Below, one piece after another: positions 35,351 through 46,670 of a stretch of 64,000 bases of DNA. Source of the DNA: Cephalopachus bancanus (lineage: Eukaryota > Chordata > Mammalia > Primates > Tarsiidae). A program made the translations under genes and the position numbers. Within the stretch, counting starts at the first letter, position 1, and the number at the start of each line of letters is the position of its first letter. The notes beneath the pieces are model-generated. The model saw only the letters and a program-made list of their open reading frames with translations, was not told the origin of the DNA and did not search any database. The stretch is taken from positions 4,888,501 to 4,952,500 of the forward strand of contig JAPVLO010000073.1 in NCBI GenBank assembly GCA_027257055.1. The letters run 5' to 3'.

Positions 35351-36449
35351 ACCTTTACTGAAAAGTGGTATCAAAATCAGTCATTCACCATTTTCATTAA
35401 ATGAAGACTATGCGCCAACGCCATTCTAGACATTGCAGATACAGGGTTCAACAAGACATGTAGGAGTTTACAAAATACTGAATGGAAATTTTGAGAGTGA
35501 GAAATAAGATGGTACTTTATGACACTGAATCTTAAAATCTACTGGAAAACAAAAGAATTGTTTTCAAGTAAGTATTTTCATATAAACATACACACATTAG
35601 TATTCAACTCTATAAATGAAACTTGAGAAAATACATTTCTTAAAATACATCAATTCATGATCTATATATATTAAATCCAAATATAGTCAGATTTAAAATA
35701 ATAAAAAGTAACACAGTCAATCTAGGGTCAGTATATAATAAGAAAATATTAATAAAATACAGATATGCAATAGAAATATTATTTACAGCTGCACAACTAA
35801 CCTAAACTGTCTTTTACACAAGCCTTCTACTAACCAGGCAAGTGTAAAATGTTTTGAAAAGTTAAGAAGCTGGCAATAATTGAATAGTAGGTTAAGAATT
35901 TACCTACACAATTTTACTTTGAAAAATCTGCATGGAATTTTGAGTTGAAATTTAACTGTGATTTGTTAATTCACAATACATTTTTTTTTGTGGAGAGGAG
36001 ATTGTATTGATGTTCATAATGAAAAGATGAACAGGAGAAATAACCAAAAGATATTCTGAATAGCAATATGCATTTCTCATCTGAACAGAGAAACTAGGGG
36101 TTGACTAGATCAAAACTAATTAAGGACCCTGAGAGGAAAAATGGCAATGAAAGAAAAAATAAATTATAAAAAAGAGATGGTAACAAGTAAACTAATTAGA
36201 CTCCTTTATTTGAGACTAATGCTGACCCACTTTACTAATAATGTCAAATTTATAAACTTAGATTACAGGTCTTACTTTGATCATTCTACCAATAGTGATT
36301 CTGTCTATTCTAACATAGAAAAGGTAAATATCTTGGTATTATTAGGTAAAAAAAATTAAATTAAACCATATGCAATTTTTATAAAACTCAATGAGAGCAA
36401 CTAGAACAAATTTTGGCTCATATCACCTTGCTTAGAATTAATTCTTCAA
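35351..36449. other. Unassigned sequence with L2-like piece
   Basis: 35375-35500 ('aaatgaagactatgcgccaa', 'attctagacattgcagatac') fits an antisense L2 3' end. The remainder is AT-rich without recognisable features. Confidence 0.45.
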
Positions 36450-36578
36450 GGGGGGACATACCTCATCAACAAGGGTACCTGCATGATCAATGTTTATATA
36501 CCTAACCCTGGATTGTACCCCACATCTTTATAACAAATAAATAAATAAATTTAAATACTAAAAGAAAATAAGATAAAA
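36450..36578 (+). mobile_element. Very short young L1 3' end
   Basis: About 90 bp of the young L1 3' UTR ('acctcatcaacaagggtacc', 'acctaaccctggattgtacc') plus an A-rich tail. The duplication AATTAATTCTTCA lies on both sides, so this is a separate, extremely truncated insertion. Confidence 0.9.
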
Positions 36579-37059
36579 TAATTAATTCTTCATTAAAAAT
36601 GATACAAAATGCATAAATATATTAATCTGATTATATAAACTTTGTAAAGTATTTTGGCATGTTTACTGGATGATCAAAAATCAAGACAAAATATATGCAA
36701 TGACTGTGTTATACAGGGAGAAAAGGAACTCTAGTAAAGAAAAAGATCTTCAAAGACTGAAAGACGGCACCTTAAGAAGATCTTGGTAGAATTCACATGA
36801 ATTTAATGGACACGGGAATGAGCATTTCATGCCAATATCACAATGAATAATGCAACAGTGAAAATAATAATAACAGGATCTTTGTTTAATCTTTATCCCA
36901 GGGACTGTGAAGAATGTTTTATCTTTCCCTACTAAATTTCCCCAAAATGCTGCTATTAAGCTTTATCTAGTGCCTTTTAAAGAGAAAACATTACTCTCTT
37001 CCCTTCATTTGTATGATTTATAAGAAAACCAAACTTAATGATATAACCCCATTAGGAAA
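36579..37059. other. Unassigned intergenic sequence
   Basis: AT-rich; no named repeat or gene. Confidence 0.4.
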
Positions 37060-37394
37060 AATTTAGCAATATACAGCATAAATATAGATGCTGAGAGTGG
37101 AAAGTATTAGGAAGATGTGGTCAAAAGACACAGAATCTCAGTTAGACAGAAACAATAAGTTCAATAGATCTATTGTATATCATGGTGTCTACAGTTAATA
37201 AAAATATATCATATACTTAAAATCACAAATCAACACAACACTAAATAAAATGATAGATAAATATATGAGGCAATGACTATGTTAAATAGCTTCATTTAGT
37301 CATTCCACAAAGTACACATATATCAGAGCATCAAGTTGTACACCACAAATAAATACAATTTTTACTTGTCAATTAAAAAAATAAAGAATAAAAG
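37060..37394 (+). mobile_element. L1M 3' UTR fragment
   Basis: Plus-strand L1M end: 'cagttagacagaaacaataa', 'gttcaatagatctattgtat', 'gtctacagttaataaaaata', 'gttgtacaccacaaataaat', 'ttacttgtcaattaaaaaaa'. This is one of the best conserved old L1 ends in the window. Confidence 0.9.
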
Positions 37395-37584
37395 AGAAAA
37401 AGATGTGGTTTTCTAAAACCCATGCATCCTACCTCAGGTCATAAGCTTAAAGAAATCCTCAAATATGCACACAAAAGGATATACACAGATATGCTCACTG
37501 CAGTATTATTTGAAATAGCAAAAAATGAAAAGCATTCAAACTTGTCCATCAATAAAGAAAGACACTTAAAAATAAATATACCTA

Positions 37585-37880
37585 GCCAGGCTCGGTGGCT
37601 CAGCCTGTAATCCTGTGCCTTTGGGAGGCTGACGTGAGTGGATTTCCTGAGCCCGCCGGTTCGAGACCCGCCTGGGCAGCGAGACCTCATCTCTACAATA
37701 AATCAAAAAATTAGCCGGGCATGGTAGAGCGCGCCTGTAATTTCAGCTACTTGGAAGGCTGAGGCGGAAGGATCGCCGGAGCCCAGCAGGTCGAGGCTGT
37801 GGTGGCCAGGAGCGGCCACTGCACTCCAGTCTGGGCGACAGAGTAAGACTCCAACTCAAAAAAAAAAAAAAAAAAAAAAA
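37585..37880 (+). mobile_element. Alu, lemur-type, ACTTG-deleted
   Basis: Plus-strand, full length with a 22-nt A-tail; imperfect flanking repeat AAATAARTATACYT. Left arm reads GGGCAGCGAGACCTC. Confidence 0.96.
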
Positions 37881-38159
37881 TAAGTATACTTAATTCAAGC
37901 TATGGAATGTTATAGTGCAGTTAAAATCTAATGAATTATTACACTCCCACGTGGCAAAAATGAAAAAAGATGACCATCTGAGTGTTGGCAAAACATGGGA
38001 CTCAAAGTCTCTCACATGATGGTGGAAGGGTAAATCAGGACAACTAGTTTAGAAGACTAGTAGTGTCTACTTATATTGATGCTATGATACAGATAACCCA
38101 TAATACAGACACTAAGTTGACACTATGATATAAACACTCAGTAACATAAACATTCTGGG

Positions 38160-38443
38160 CTGGGTGTGGTGGCTCATGCCTGTAATCCCAGAACCTTGGA
38201 AGGGCAAGGCAAGAAGATTTCTTGATCTCAGGAGTTTGAAACCATCCTAGGCAACATAGAGAGACCTTGTTTCTACAAAAATCAAAAATTTAGCTGGGTA
38301 TGGTGGTGCACGCTTGTAGTCCCAGCCACTGTAGAGGCTGACATGGAAGGATCACCTAAGCCTAAGAGGTCAAAGTTGCAGTAAGCTTTGAGCATGCCAC
38401 TGAACTCCAGCCTGGGCGCAAGAGTGAGATCCAGACCACTGCC
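38160..38443 (+). mobile_element. Alu, older form
   Basis: GGCTGGGTGTGGTGGCTCATG to a short degenerate tail. Ancestral right arm (GAGCATGCCACTGAACTCCAG). Confidence 0.92.
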
Positions 38444-38814
38444 TCCAAAAATTCTACTCCTAAGTAGCCAGATATGCATAATATGCAGAAGACATGCACA
38501 ATAATCTTCAGAGCAGTTTTATTCCTAATAGCCAAAAAACCCCAAAATGAACCAAATAGAACAAATATAAATAAGCAGTGACAGCAATTCATGCAATGGA
38601 GGGAATACTAGCTAGCATTCAAGATAGACACTTAACTACACACAATAACAAGAAGGAAGCTTATATACCTATTATTGAGAAAAAGAAGCCAGACACAAAA
38701 GACTATACTAAATGATTCCATTTATATAAAGTTCAAAAACAGACAAAACTAACTGATGTCATTAGAGGTTACCCTGGGAGAAGGAGGTTGGGGATAGTAA
38801 CTAAAAGGCAGCTA

Positions 38815-39040
38815 TGTCTGAGTCCACGGGTTCAAGACCCGCCTGGGCAACTTGGTGAGATCTCATCTCTACAATACATAAAAAATAAGCCAGGCATGGT
38901 AGCGCATGCCTGTAGTTCCAGCTACTTGGAAGGCTGAGGCGGGAGGATCGCCGGAGCCCTGCAGGTCGAGGCTACGGTGGCCGAGAGCGGCCACTGCACT
39001 CCAGACTGGGTGACAGAGTAACTCCAATTCAAAAAAAAAA
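38815..39040 (+). mobile_element. Alu, lemur-type, 5'-truncated
   Basis: Begins within the left arm at TGTCTGAGTCCACGGGTTC and is complete to the tail. The perfect duplication AAAAGGCAGCTA on both sides shows that the truncation happened at insertion. The ACTTG stretch is present. Confidence 0.95.
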
Positions 39041-39222
39041 AGGCAGCTAAAAGAGAGTAGAACTTACAGAGTACTGATCAGTGTGCTACTTATGGAGCTG
39101 GGTACTAGTTACACAAGTCTGTCCACTGTGTGAAAATTCACGATGTACATTTATAATTTGTGCAATTTTCTACATGCAAGCTATAACTCAATAAAGGCTT
39201 AGTTCATAAAAAACAAAACTAG

Positions 39223-39520
39223 ACCAGGTACAGTGGCTCATTCCTATAATCACAGTGCTTTGGAAGGCCAAGCAAGAGGATTTCTTGAGGCCAGGTATTT
39301 GAAACCAGCCTGGGCAACATAGTGAAACCCTGCCTCTACAAAAAAAGAAAGCAAAAATGTTTTTGGGGCATTGTAGAGTGTACTTGTAGTCTTAACTACT
39401 TGGGAGGATGAGGCAGGAGTACCTCTTAAGCCTAGGAGTTTGACACTGCAATATCGTGCCATTGCACTCCAGCCTGGGTGACAAAGGGAGACCCTGTCTC
39501 TAAACAAAACAAAACAAAAC
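39223..39520 (+). mobile_element. Alu, older form
   Basis: GACCAGGTACAGTGGCTCATT to a CAAAA-repeat tail. Diverged dimer. The 117-codon reverse frame across it is an Alu translation. Confidence 0.92.
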
Positions 39521-40038
39521 ACATCAGATCTGTGTGTATCAATGTGGATAAATACCCTGAACACAATTTTGAAAGAAAAAAGGCAGAGTTGATATGCTAT
39601 CACTTACATAAATTTTAACATCATAAAAAACAAAAATATAAGAATATAAATAAACACTACTTCAGTATAGTAAATAATTCTAGAGGAAGAATAAGACACA
39701 GGATGAGAAGACACAACTTTTAATATATTTGTGGTACTGTTTTTCTTAAGAGATTCAAAGAAATAAAACAAAATGCTAACATATGTCGAATTGGGATATA
39801 TGAGTGTTTATTATGCTATTTTCTGTATGTTTAGACTATTTCAAAATACAAATCTTAAAGAAAGCTATCATTTTGTTTTATAGAATGAAAAGAATCTTAA
39901 TATGCTTAACTAATATGCCCAGATCAGCAGATTAGCAAACTTTTTTTATAGCTGCATTTATCTGAGATATTTGATGTATAATGATTTGGGGTCTTAATAT
40001 ATTTAAAGCTTTTTTGACAAAACTAAAATATAATCCAT
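39521..40038 (+). mobile_element. Probable L1M4/5-type 3' end
   Basis: 39530-39870 has the features of an old L1 3' end ('gtgtgtatcaatgtggataa', 'gatatgctatcacttacata', 'attttctgtatgtttagact'). The rest to 40038 is unassigned. Confidence 0.5.
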
Positions 40039-40391
40039 GCCGGGCTTGGTGGCTCAGCCTGTAATCCCACGCCTTGGGAGGCTGAGGTGAGTGGATTGCC
40101 TGAGTCCACGGGTTCGAGACCCGACTGGGCAACTTGGCGAGACCTCATCCCTACAAAAATCAAAAAAAATTAGCCAGGCATGGTAGTGTGTGCCTGTAGT
40201 TCCAGATACTTGGAAGGCTGAGGTGGAAGGATCGCCGGAGCCCAGCAGGTCGAGGCTGCGGTGGCCGGAAGCGGCCACTGCACTCCAGTCTGGGACACAG
40301 AGACAGACTCCAACTCAAAAAATAAATAAATACATACATACATACATAAATACATAAATAAATACATAAATAAATACATAAATAAAATTTA
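40039..40391 (+). mobile_element. Alu, lemur-type, with expanded tail
   Basis: Full-length plus-strand Alu; the tail grew into (ATAC)/(ATAA) repeats at 40318-40391. The perfect duplication AAAATATAATCCAT lies before and after. The ACTTG stretch is present. Reverse frames with Tyr-Leu/Tyr-Val runs are tail translations. Confidence 0.96.
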
Positions 40392-40405
40392 AAAATATAA
40401 TCCAT

Positions 40406-42094
40406 ATGTAGAAAAATGATACTTTATTATTTACAAAATAAAAATGTGGGGCCTTTTAAGGTGTATAATACCAAAATCACTAAACATTTAAGAGAATCAA
40501 GTGGGATTGACCATTAGGTCACATAAGTGGAGAATAGATACTTTCAAACTATTCTACAGTATCTGACTCAAGACTACTTTGTTGCTCCTTTATGTTGTTA
40601 CTCATGGCTATAAAGAAAATGAGTAATAATGGTTGTATGGCTAGAACTATCAACTTCACAAAGCTAAATCATAGATGCATCCACCAAAAAATACTCATTC
40701 CAGGAATACTTAGTCCCTTGTGCCAGATAACACATTGCATCCTTAGCTTGAAAGTGAACTCAATGGGTAACTAATTAATCTTCCAAATAGATTTTAAGGT
40801 TGCCATCCACTTGTGTTTTTCAAGATTTGTCTTTACTATCTTGTCTGCATAAATGGAAGGTATATAGAGAAAACACGTTTTAACTAATTTGTCTTTTCCA
40901 AAAAAACAATCACTAAAAAATAAAACTTCAGGCTTTTGTGATAAATACTTACCTTGATAGAATTTATCATTTGCTTAAGCATTCCGTTGTTTTTTTTTTG
41001 TTGTTGTTGTTGTTGTTAACAATCCTCTTGCAGACAAAAGCAGCCAATTAGTAAAGGTTTGAGGAAGTTATTGAGCAGTCACAGATACAAATTCAGATAA
41101 GATATTTCAGCAAGATACGCAGGCTATTTTATTAGGATATTAACAGTTGTTTTTGCTACAAAGCCTACAACATTATAAGAGAATATAGACTACTATTCCT
41201 CATTTTGTTGAATTGCTGTTCTTCAAAGATCCAAGTCAATTATGAAGGTGCCCAGCTGTACAAACCTTTCCCAGAAACGGTGCCTTGCTATGTAGTAAAA
41301 AACTAAATCACACAAACAACAATTATTTAGAAAGATTCAATTCCTACCTTGCATCATTTGTCTTGTCAAAACGGAAAGTTCTTTCTAAAGACATTTAATA
41401 AATAAATTCTCTTGCTTCTTATATTCCTATACCTCTTCTCAAGTAGACCAACCCATGTTTTTTTGAACCCCAATCAAGACGTAGCAGTATATCATTCTCT
41501 GAATTACATGGTGAAGATAAAACAAAAAACTATTACTCTATTGCTTGCTGGGAATTCGTTAAAAAAAATAAATATCCATCAGATCTTCTTTTAAGGATTT
41601 ATAAACATTCCAGGTAGGTTAATAAAAGCTACAGAAATACCAGGGCACAAAAACATAATAACTTTTAAAATAAATCCATGTGGTACTGGATGGAATCCAT
41701 ATTTTCTGAATTCCAGAACTATATCCTTTCCATAAGAATTATTTCCTTCAGAACTCAACAAATGGAATGAACGGCTACTTAAAATATTGCACATTACGAT
41801 ACATATATACAGAGATGGGGAAAAAAGGAAAGAGAAAAAGAGAGACACATAAATACACATATGTGTGAGTATAAACACATACATACATATAAACATGTAC
41901 ATATATTTCTTTACACATACATCACTGCATATACAGAGAGTTAAGGACAAAAGAGAGATCAGTTCCCTTAAATAAAGGCCTGCTATGGGTCATGCATTTT
42001 TTAAAAGGTCTTTCGTTTTTATTTTATTTATTTTTATGTTACTTTTTAAATTAGTTATTTATTTGTTATAGATTTGTGTGGTACAAGTGAGGAT
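40406..42094. other. Unassigned intergenic sequence
   Basis: 1.7 kb with a (TTG)n tract at about 40999-41019 and a purine-rich patch at 41815-41850. No repeat family or gene recognised. The 119-codon reverse frame at 41591-41950 is Tyr/Ile/Cys-rich low-complexity sequence with no family match that I know. Confidence 0.45.
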
Positions 42095-42389
42095 TTTTTT
42101 TGTTTTGCTTTTGAGTCAGTCTCACTGTCTTCTCAGACTGGAGGACAGTGACAGGTACATGGCTCACCGCAGAACTCAACCTCCTGGGCTCAGGCAGGCC
42201 TCCTGCCCCTGCCTTAGCTGGGACCACAAAAGCACACTGCACTGCCTGGCTAATTTTCTTTAATTGTTTTAAAGAAACAAAGTCTCACTCTGTTTCCCAG
42301 CCTGGTCTCAAACTCCTGGGCTCACGTAATCCTTTCACCTCAGTCTCCCAAGTGCCAGGATTCCAGGTGTGAGCCACCATGCCTGACCA
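42095..42389 (-). mobile_element. Alu, old, antisense
   Basis: TTTTGAGTCAGTCTCACTGTC to GTGAGCCACCATGCCTGACC. Ancestral-type head and strong decay. Confidence 0.92.
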
Positions 42390-42399
42390 GTCAGGTATT

Positions 42400-42570
42400 T
42401 TTTTATATTTAGTCACGTAACCTTATATAATCTTACAAGGAAACTATTACTATTGCTTTTTTCACATGCAAGCCCTTTCCAAAATAAATATAAATTATAA
42501 GTGGCAGAACAAATATTTGAACCCGGGTCTGTCAAATGCAAAAATGGGGCTCTTTTCTTCACAGTATGCT
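42400..42570 (+). mobile_element. MIR SINE
   Basis: 'ataatcttacaaggaaacta', 'agtggcagaacaaatatttg', 'aacccgggtctgtcaaatgc' and 'ctcttttcttcacagtatgc' match the MIR 3' half on the plus strand. Confidence 0.8.
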
Positions 42571-43590
42571 AAAATAAGTTTAAGACAGATTATAAGCACT
42601 GCTATATGCATCTTTAGCACACACAAAAAAATTCATTCTGGCACTAGAAAGAATCATAGCTGGTTTTTAAAACAAAATCTGATTTTATTCCCAAAATTTC
42701 AATATGGCAAAGGAAAACTTGCTACAAAGATAATTCTTAGTTGAATATGTTCAAACTGTAATTCCTTGGTAATCTGGGCTTTGGCCAAGACAAATCAAAA
42801 TCATAGATATTTTGCAAATGCCAAGTTTTCAGAGAAACAAAAAAAAAAATAAATGCAATAGCAACAGATGCATTCTCCCTAGACATTTGTGTTGAGCCTA
42901 GCTGTATCCAGAGACTAAAGAAAAAGGGGATTTTTATATTTCATTTTTATAAGTAATAAATTCCTGGTTTCTCTTAATGTCAACCACTAAATAAGATTAT
43001 CTTTACTCCTTGGAAAATTAAACAATTGAAAATATTTAGAAAGAGAAAACAAAGTAGGGAAGAAAAAGAGGAGGGGAGGGGGGAAATAAAAGAAATAAAA
43101 AAGAAAAAAGGACTAGGAAGAACTCATATCTGGAATTTTTTAATGCTGAAAGTATAATTATATTTCAAATTTTACTTCAAAGAAAGAATACAAAGAGCAT
43201 CTGTCTTTTAAATTCTCTTTACAACATACTAACATGAAATTAACAAAATGAAGTCCTACTCAATGAAAAATCGAGTATTTCTGAGGATGACAAACTGAAT
43301 AAAATATATTGAAATTTAAGGACAGAAATCACAATTCAATAAAGATAAGTAGCTCATTAGTACAGAATGTTTATTAATATATCTAATGTATTAGTTGTCT
43401 ATTTTTTCATTAGAAACTGAAATATCTATATTAAAGAGAAGTATATGCTAGGTAAATAAACTGTCAAAAAATTACAAAATATATGCAAGTATAGAGGCTC
43501 TCATCTATAGACATTAACAATTTCCTGAAATAAAATTCACTGCTTTGTAATGTCACAAAATATGGATTTTAAAAATTCAATATATTTTTG
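42571..43590. other. Unassigned intergenic sequence
   Basis: AT-rich with a purine-rich block at about 43035-43115. No repeat or gene recognised. The 92-codon frame 42466-42744 overlaps the MIR and has no recognisable motif. Confidence 0.4.
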
Positions 43591-43875
43591 TTTTTTTGGG
43601 TTGGAGTCTCACTCTGTCGCCCAAACTGGAGTGCAGTGGCCGCTCCTGACCACTGCAGCCTCGATCTGCTGGGCTCCGGCGATCCTTCTGCCTCAGCCTT
43701 ACAGGTAGCTGGAACTACAAGCGCATGCTATCACACCCAGCTAATTTTTCTGATTTATTGTAGAGATGAGGTTTCGCCTAGTTGCCCAGGCGGGTCTCGA
43801 ACCCGCGGGCTTAGGCAATCCACTCACCTCAGCCTCCCAAAGCGTGGGATTACAGGCTGAGCCACCGAGTCCGGG
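43591..43875 (-). mobile_element. Alu, lemur-type, antisense
   Basis: Flanked by AAAAATTCAAT. Reads CGCCTAGTTGCCCAGGCGGG, so it belongs to the group that keeps the ACTTG stretch (one change). The 90-codon forward frame is an Alu translation. Confidence 0.95.
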
Positions 43876-44049
43876 TAAAAATTCAATTTTTAAACTTTGA
43901 ATATTCAGTGTTGACACATCAAATTTGAAATCATCCTCCTTTTTCTCAGAATCCTACTCATCAGCATCACTGAGGTTGCCTTTTAAAATCTTTACTACTG
44001 TGAATTACATTAGATACGCAAAGTATCTAAAATAAAGATGACAGTTCAA
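43876..44049. other. Short unassigned spacer
   Basis: Between an Alu and the antisense L1; nothing recognised. Confidence 0.4.
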
Positions 44050-44571
44050 TGTTTTGTTTCCTTTTTAAATGAATAGACTTTAATACTTAAGTCATTGAAA
44101 TTTGCAGAAAATTGATCATAAACTACAGAGTTACCATATACACCCTCTTCCCCATTCCTAACATATGCATGGTTTCCTCTATTATTAACTTCTTACATTG
44201 GTGTGGCACATTTGCTACAATTGGTACATCCATATTGATACATTAACTAAAGTCCAGAGTTGACATTAGAACCCAATCCTTGTTTTGTAGATCTGCAGTT
44301 TTTGACAAATACATAATGTCATGTATACACCATTGAAGTATAACAGAATGGTTTCACTAGCCTAAAAATCCTCTGTGCTCCACCTGTTTATCTCTCTTTC
44401 CTTTGTAACCCCCAGCAACCACTGATCATCTTTTTAATTTTGTCTTTTCTAGAATGTCATATGCAGGAACATCTTGGAAAATTACAGTTTTGATTCCATA
44501 TCACTGCAATAAATCAAATATCACTACAAAGCAAGTTACACAAAGTTTTTGCATATAAAACTTATATGTAA

Positions 44572-44863
44572 GCCAGGCTCGGTGACTCAGCCTGTAATCC
44601 CGCGCCTTTGGGAGGCTGAGGTGAGTGGATTGCCTGAACCCACGAGTTCGAAACCCGCCTGGGCAACTTGGCGAGACCTAATCTCTACAATAAATCAAAA
44701 AAATTAGCCAGGCATGGTAGCACACGCCTGTAGTTCCAGCTACTTGGAAGGCGGAGGCGGAAGGATCGCCGGAGCACAGCAGGTCAAGGCTTTAGTGGCC
44801 GGGAGTGGCCACTGCACTCCAGTCTGGGTGACAGAGTGAGACTCCAACTCAAAAAAAAAAAAA
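44572..44863 (+). mobile_element. Alu, lemur-type, in Tigger1
   Basis: Inserted in the Tigger1 end with the duplication AASTTATATGTA. ACTTG stretch present (GGGCAACTTGGCGAGACC). Confidence 0.96.
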
Positions 44864-44931
44864 GTTATATGTATACTAGACAGTTGTCTATTGAGTGTGA
44901 AATACCATTATGTCTTAAAAAACAATGTACA

Positions 44932-45214
44932 GGCTGGGTGTGGTTGCTCAAGTCTGTAATCCCAGCACTTTGGCGAGAGGATTTCCTGAGCCCAGGGGTT
45001 CGAGACCAGCCTGGACAACTTGGTGAGACCTCGTCTCAACAATTAAATCAAAAATTAGTCGAGTGTGGTAGTGTGTGCCTGTAGTTCCAGCTACTTGGAA
45101 GGCTGAGGCAGAAGGATCGCCTGAGCCCAGCAGGTTGACGCTGGGGTGGCCATGAGCGTGCCACTACACTCCAGCCTGGGTGATGGAGTGAGACTCCAAC
45201 TCAAAACAAAACAA
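44932..45214 (+). mobile_element. Alu, intermediate form, in Tigger1
   Basis: Flanked by AACAATGTACA; the tail is CAAAA repeats. It has GGACAACTTGGTGAGACC and the ancestral GAGCGTGCCACTACAC, so it is transitional between old and lemur-type forms. The left arm lacks part of the GGGAGGCTGAGG block. Confidence 0.95.
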
Positions 45215-45421
45215 AACAATGTACATACTTTAATTAAAAGTATTTTATTGCAAAAAAATGCTAAAGATCATCAGAGCCCTCAGCGAGTCATAGTCTTTTT
45301 GCCAAATGGAGGGCCTTGCCTTGATCTTGATAACTTTGACCAATCAGGATTGTGATAGCTGGGGTGGCCATGACAATTTGTTAAAAGAAGACAGCAATAA
45401 AGTCTAGCATACTGATTGACT

Positions 45422-45847
45422 TCACAAAAGACTTTTTCTGTAGCATGTGATGCTGTTTGATTGCATTTTATCCAGAGTAAAACTTAGCTCAGGTTCAGAG
45501 TCAGTCCTCTCAAACCCTCCCACTGCTTTATCAACTAAGTTTATGTAATATTCTAAACCTTTTGTTGTCATTTCAACAATGTTCATAGCAACTTTACCAG
45601 GAGTAGATTCCATCTCAAGAAACCACTTTCTTTGTTCATCCCTAAGAAGCAATTCCTTGGCTATTAAAAGTGTATCATGAGATTGTAGTAATTCAGTCAC
45701 ATCTTTAGGCTCTACTTCTAATTTGAGTTCTCTGGGTATTTCTACCACTTCTTCCATAGAAGTCTTGAGCCTCTCAAAGTCATCTATGAGAGTTGGGATA
45801 AACTTCTTCCAACTCCTGTTAATGTTGATAGTTTGATCCCTTTTCAT
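45422..45847 (-). pseudogene. Tigger1 transposase C-terminal remnant
   Basis: The 141-codon open piece is the C-terminal part of a pogo-type (TIGD-like) transposase. In this family the N-terminus carries a CENP-B-type helix-turn-helix and the middle a DDE catalytic domain. Both lie upstream in this element (about 46000-47300) and are broken by stops, frameshifts and an Alu. What survives includes [17 protein letters not shown] (residues 12-28), [10 protein letters not shown] (about 50-59) and [19 protein letters not shown] (about 67-85), which I recognise from the family. The catalytic residues are not in this piece. Its openness is probably luck, because the neighbouring parts are all disrupted. 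It should not be annotated as a TIGD gene. Confidence 0.88.
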
Positions 45848-46367
45848 GAATCACAAATGTTCTTAATGGCATCTGTAATACTGAATCCTTTCTAGAGGGT
45901 TTTCAATTGACTTTGTCCAGATACATCAAAGGATTCACTATTTATGGTAGTTGCAATTTATTAAATGTACTTATTAAATAATAAGACTTCGAAGGCAAAA
46001 ATCACTCCTTACCACAGGCTGCAGAATGAATGTTGTATTTGCAGATATGAAAACAGCCTTGTTCATCTTCATAGGGGTTCTTGGGTAATCAGGTGCATTT
46101 TCAATGAGTAGCAATATTTTGAAAGAATTTTTAAAAATTTTTCTGAGCAATAGGCCTCAACAGTGGGCTTAAAATATTCAGCATATCATAGTATATCATG
46201 CTATAAACATATGTGCTATTATTCAGGCTTTGTTTTCTATTTACAGAGCACAAGAAGAGCAGATTTAGCATAATTCTTTAAGGCCCCAGGATTTTCAGAA
46301 TAGTAAATGAGAACTGGCTTCAAATTAAAGTAGCCAGCTACATTAACCCCAACAAGAGAGTTAGCTT

Positions 46368-46670
46368 AAGCTGGGCTCGGTGGCTGAGCCTGTAATCCCA
46401 TGCTTTGGGAGGCTGAGGTGAGTGGATTGCCTGAGCCTGTGGGTTCGAGACCCACCTGGGCAACTTGGCGAGACCTCATCTCTACAATAAATCAAAAAAA
46501 TCAGCCGGGCATGGTAGCGTGTGCCTGTAATTCCATCTACTTGGAAGGCTGAGGCAGAAGGATCCCTGGAGCCCTGCAGGTCAAGGTTGCAGTGGCGGGG
46601 AGCGGCCACTGCACTCCAGTCTGGGCGACAGAGTGAGACTCCAACTCAAAAAAAAACAAACAAAAAAAAC
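46368..46670 (+). mobile_element. Alu, lemur-type, in Tigger1
   Basis: Flanked by CAAGAGAGTYAGCTT (one difference). ACTTG stretch present. The 65-codon forward and 82-codon reverse frames are Alu translations. Confidence 0.96.

Larger units (their letters stand above)
37395..39220 (+). mobile_element. Old L1 (L1M-type) 3' region broken by three Alus
   Basis: L1 segments 37395-37584, 37881-38159, 38444-38814 and 39041-39220 follow each other in the L1 3' order ('gcagtattatttgaaatagc', 'gatggtggaagggtaaatca', 'gattccatttatataaagtt', 'gtgtgaaaattcacgatgta', 'taactcaataaaggctta'). More than one original L1 may be involved. Confidence 0.7.

Noticed and set aside
41591..41950. 119-codon reverse frame with hydrophobic and Cys/Tyr-rich start
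   Set aside because: The N-terminal half is low-complexity AT-rich sequence. No signal of selection or partner exon was seen, and no family match comes to mind.
45422..45847. A possible functional TIGD-type gene
   Set aside because: Only the C-terminal 141 codons are open. The DNA-binding and catalytic parts upstream are broken and hold an Alu, and the whole lies within recognisable Tigger1 ends.
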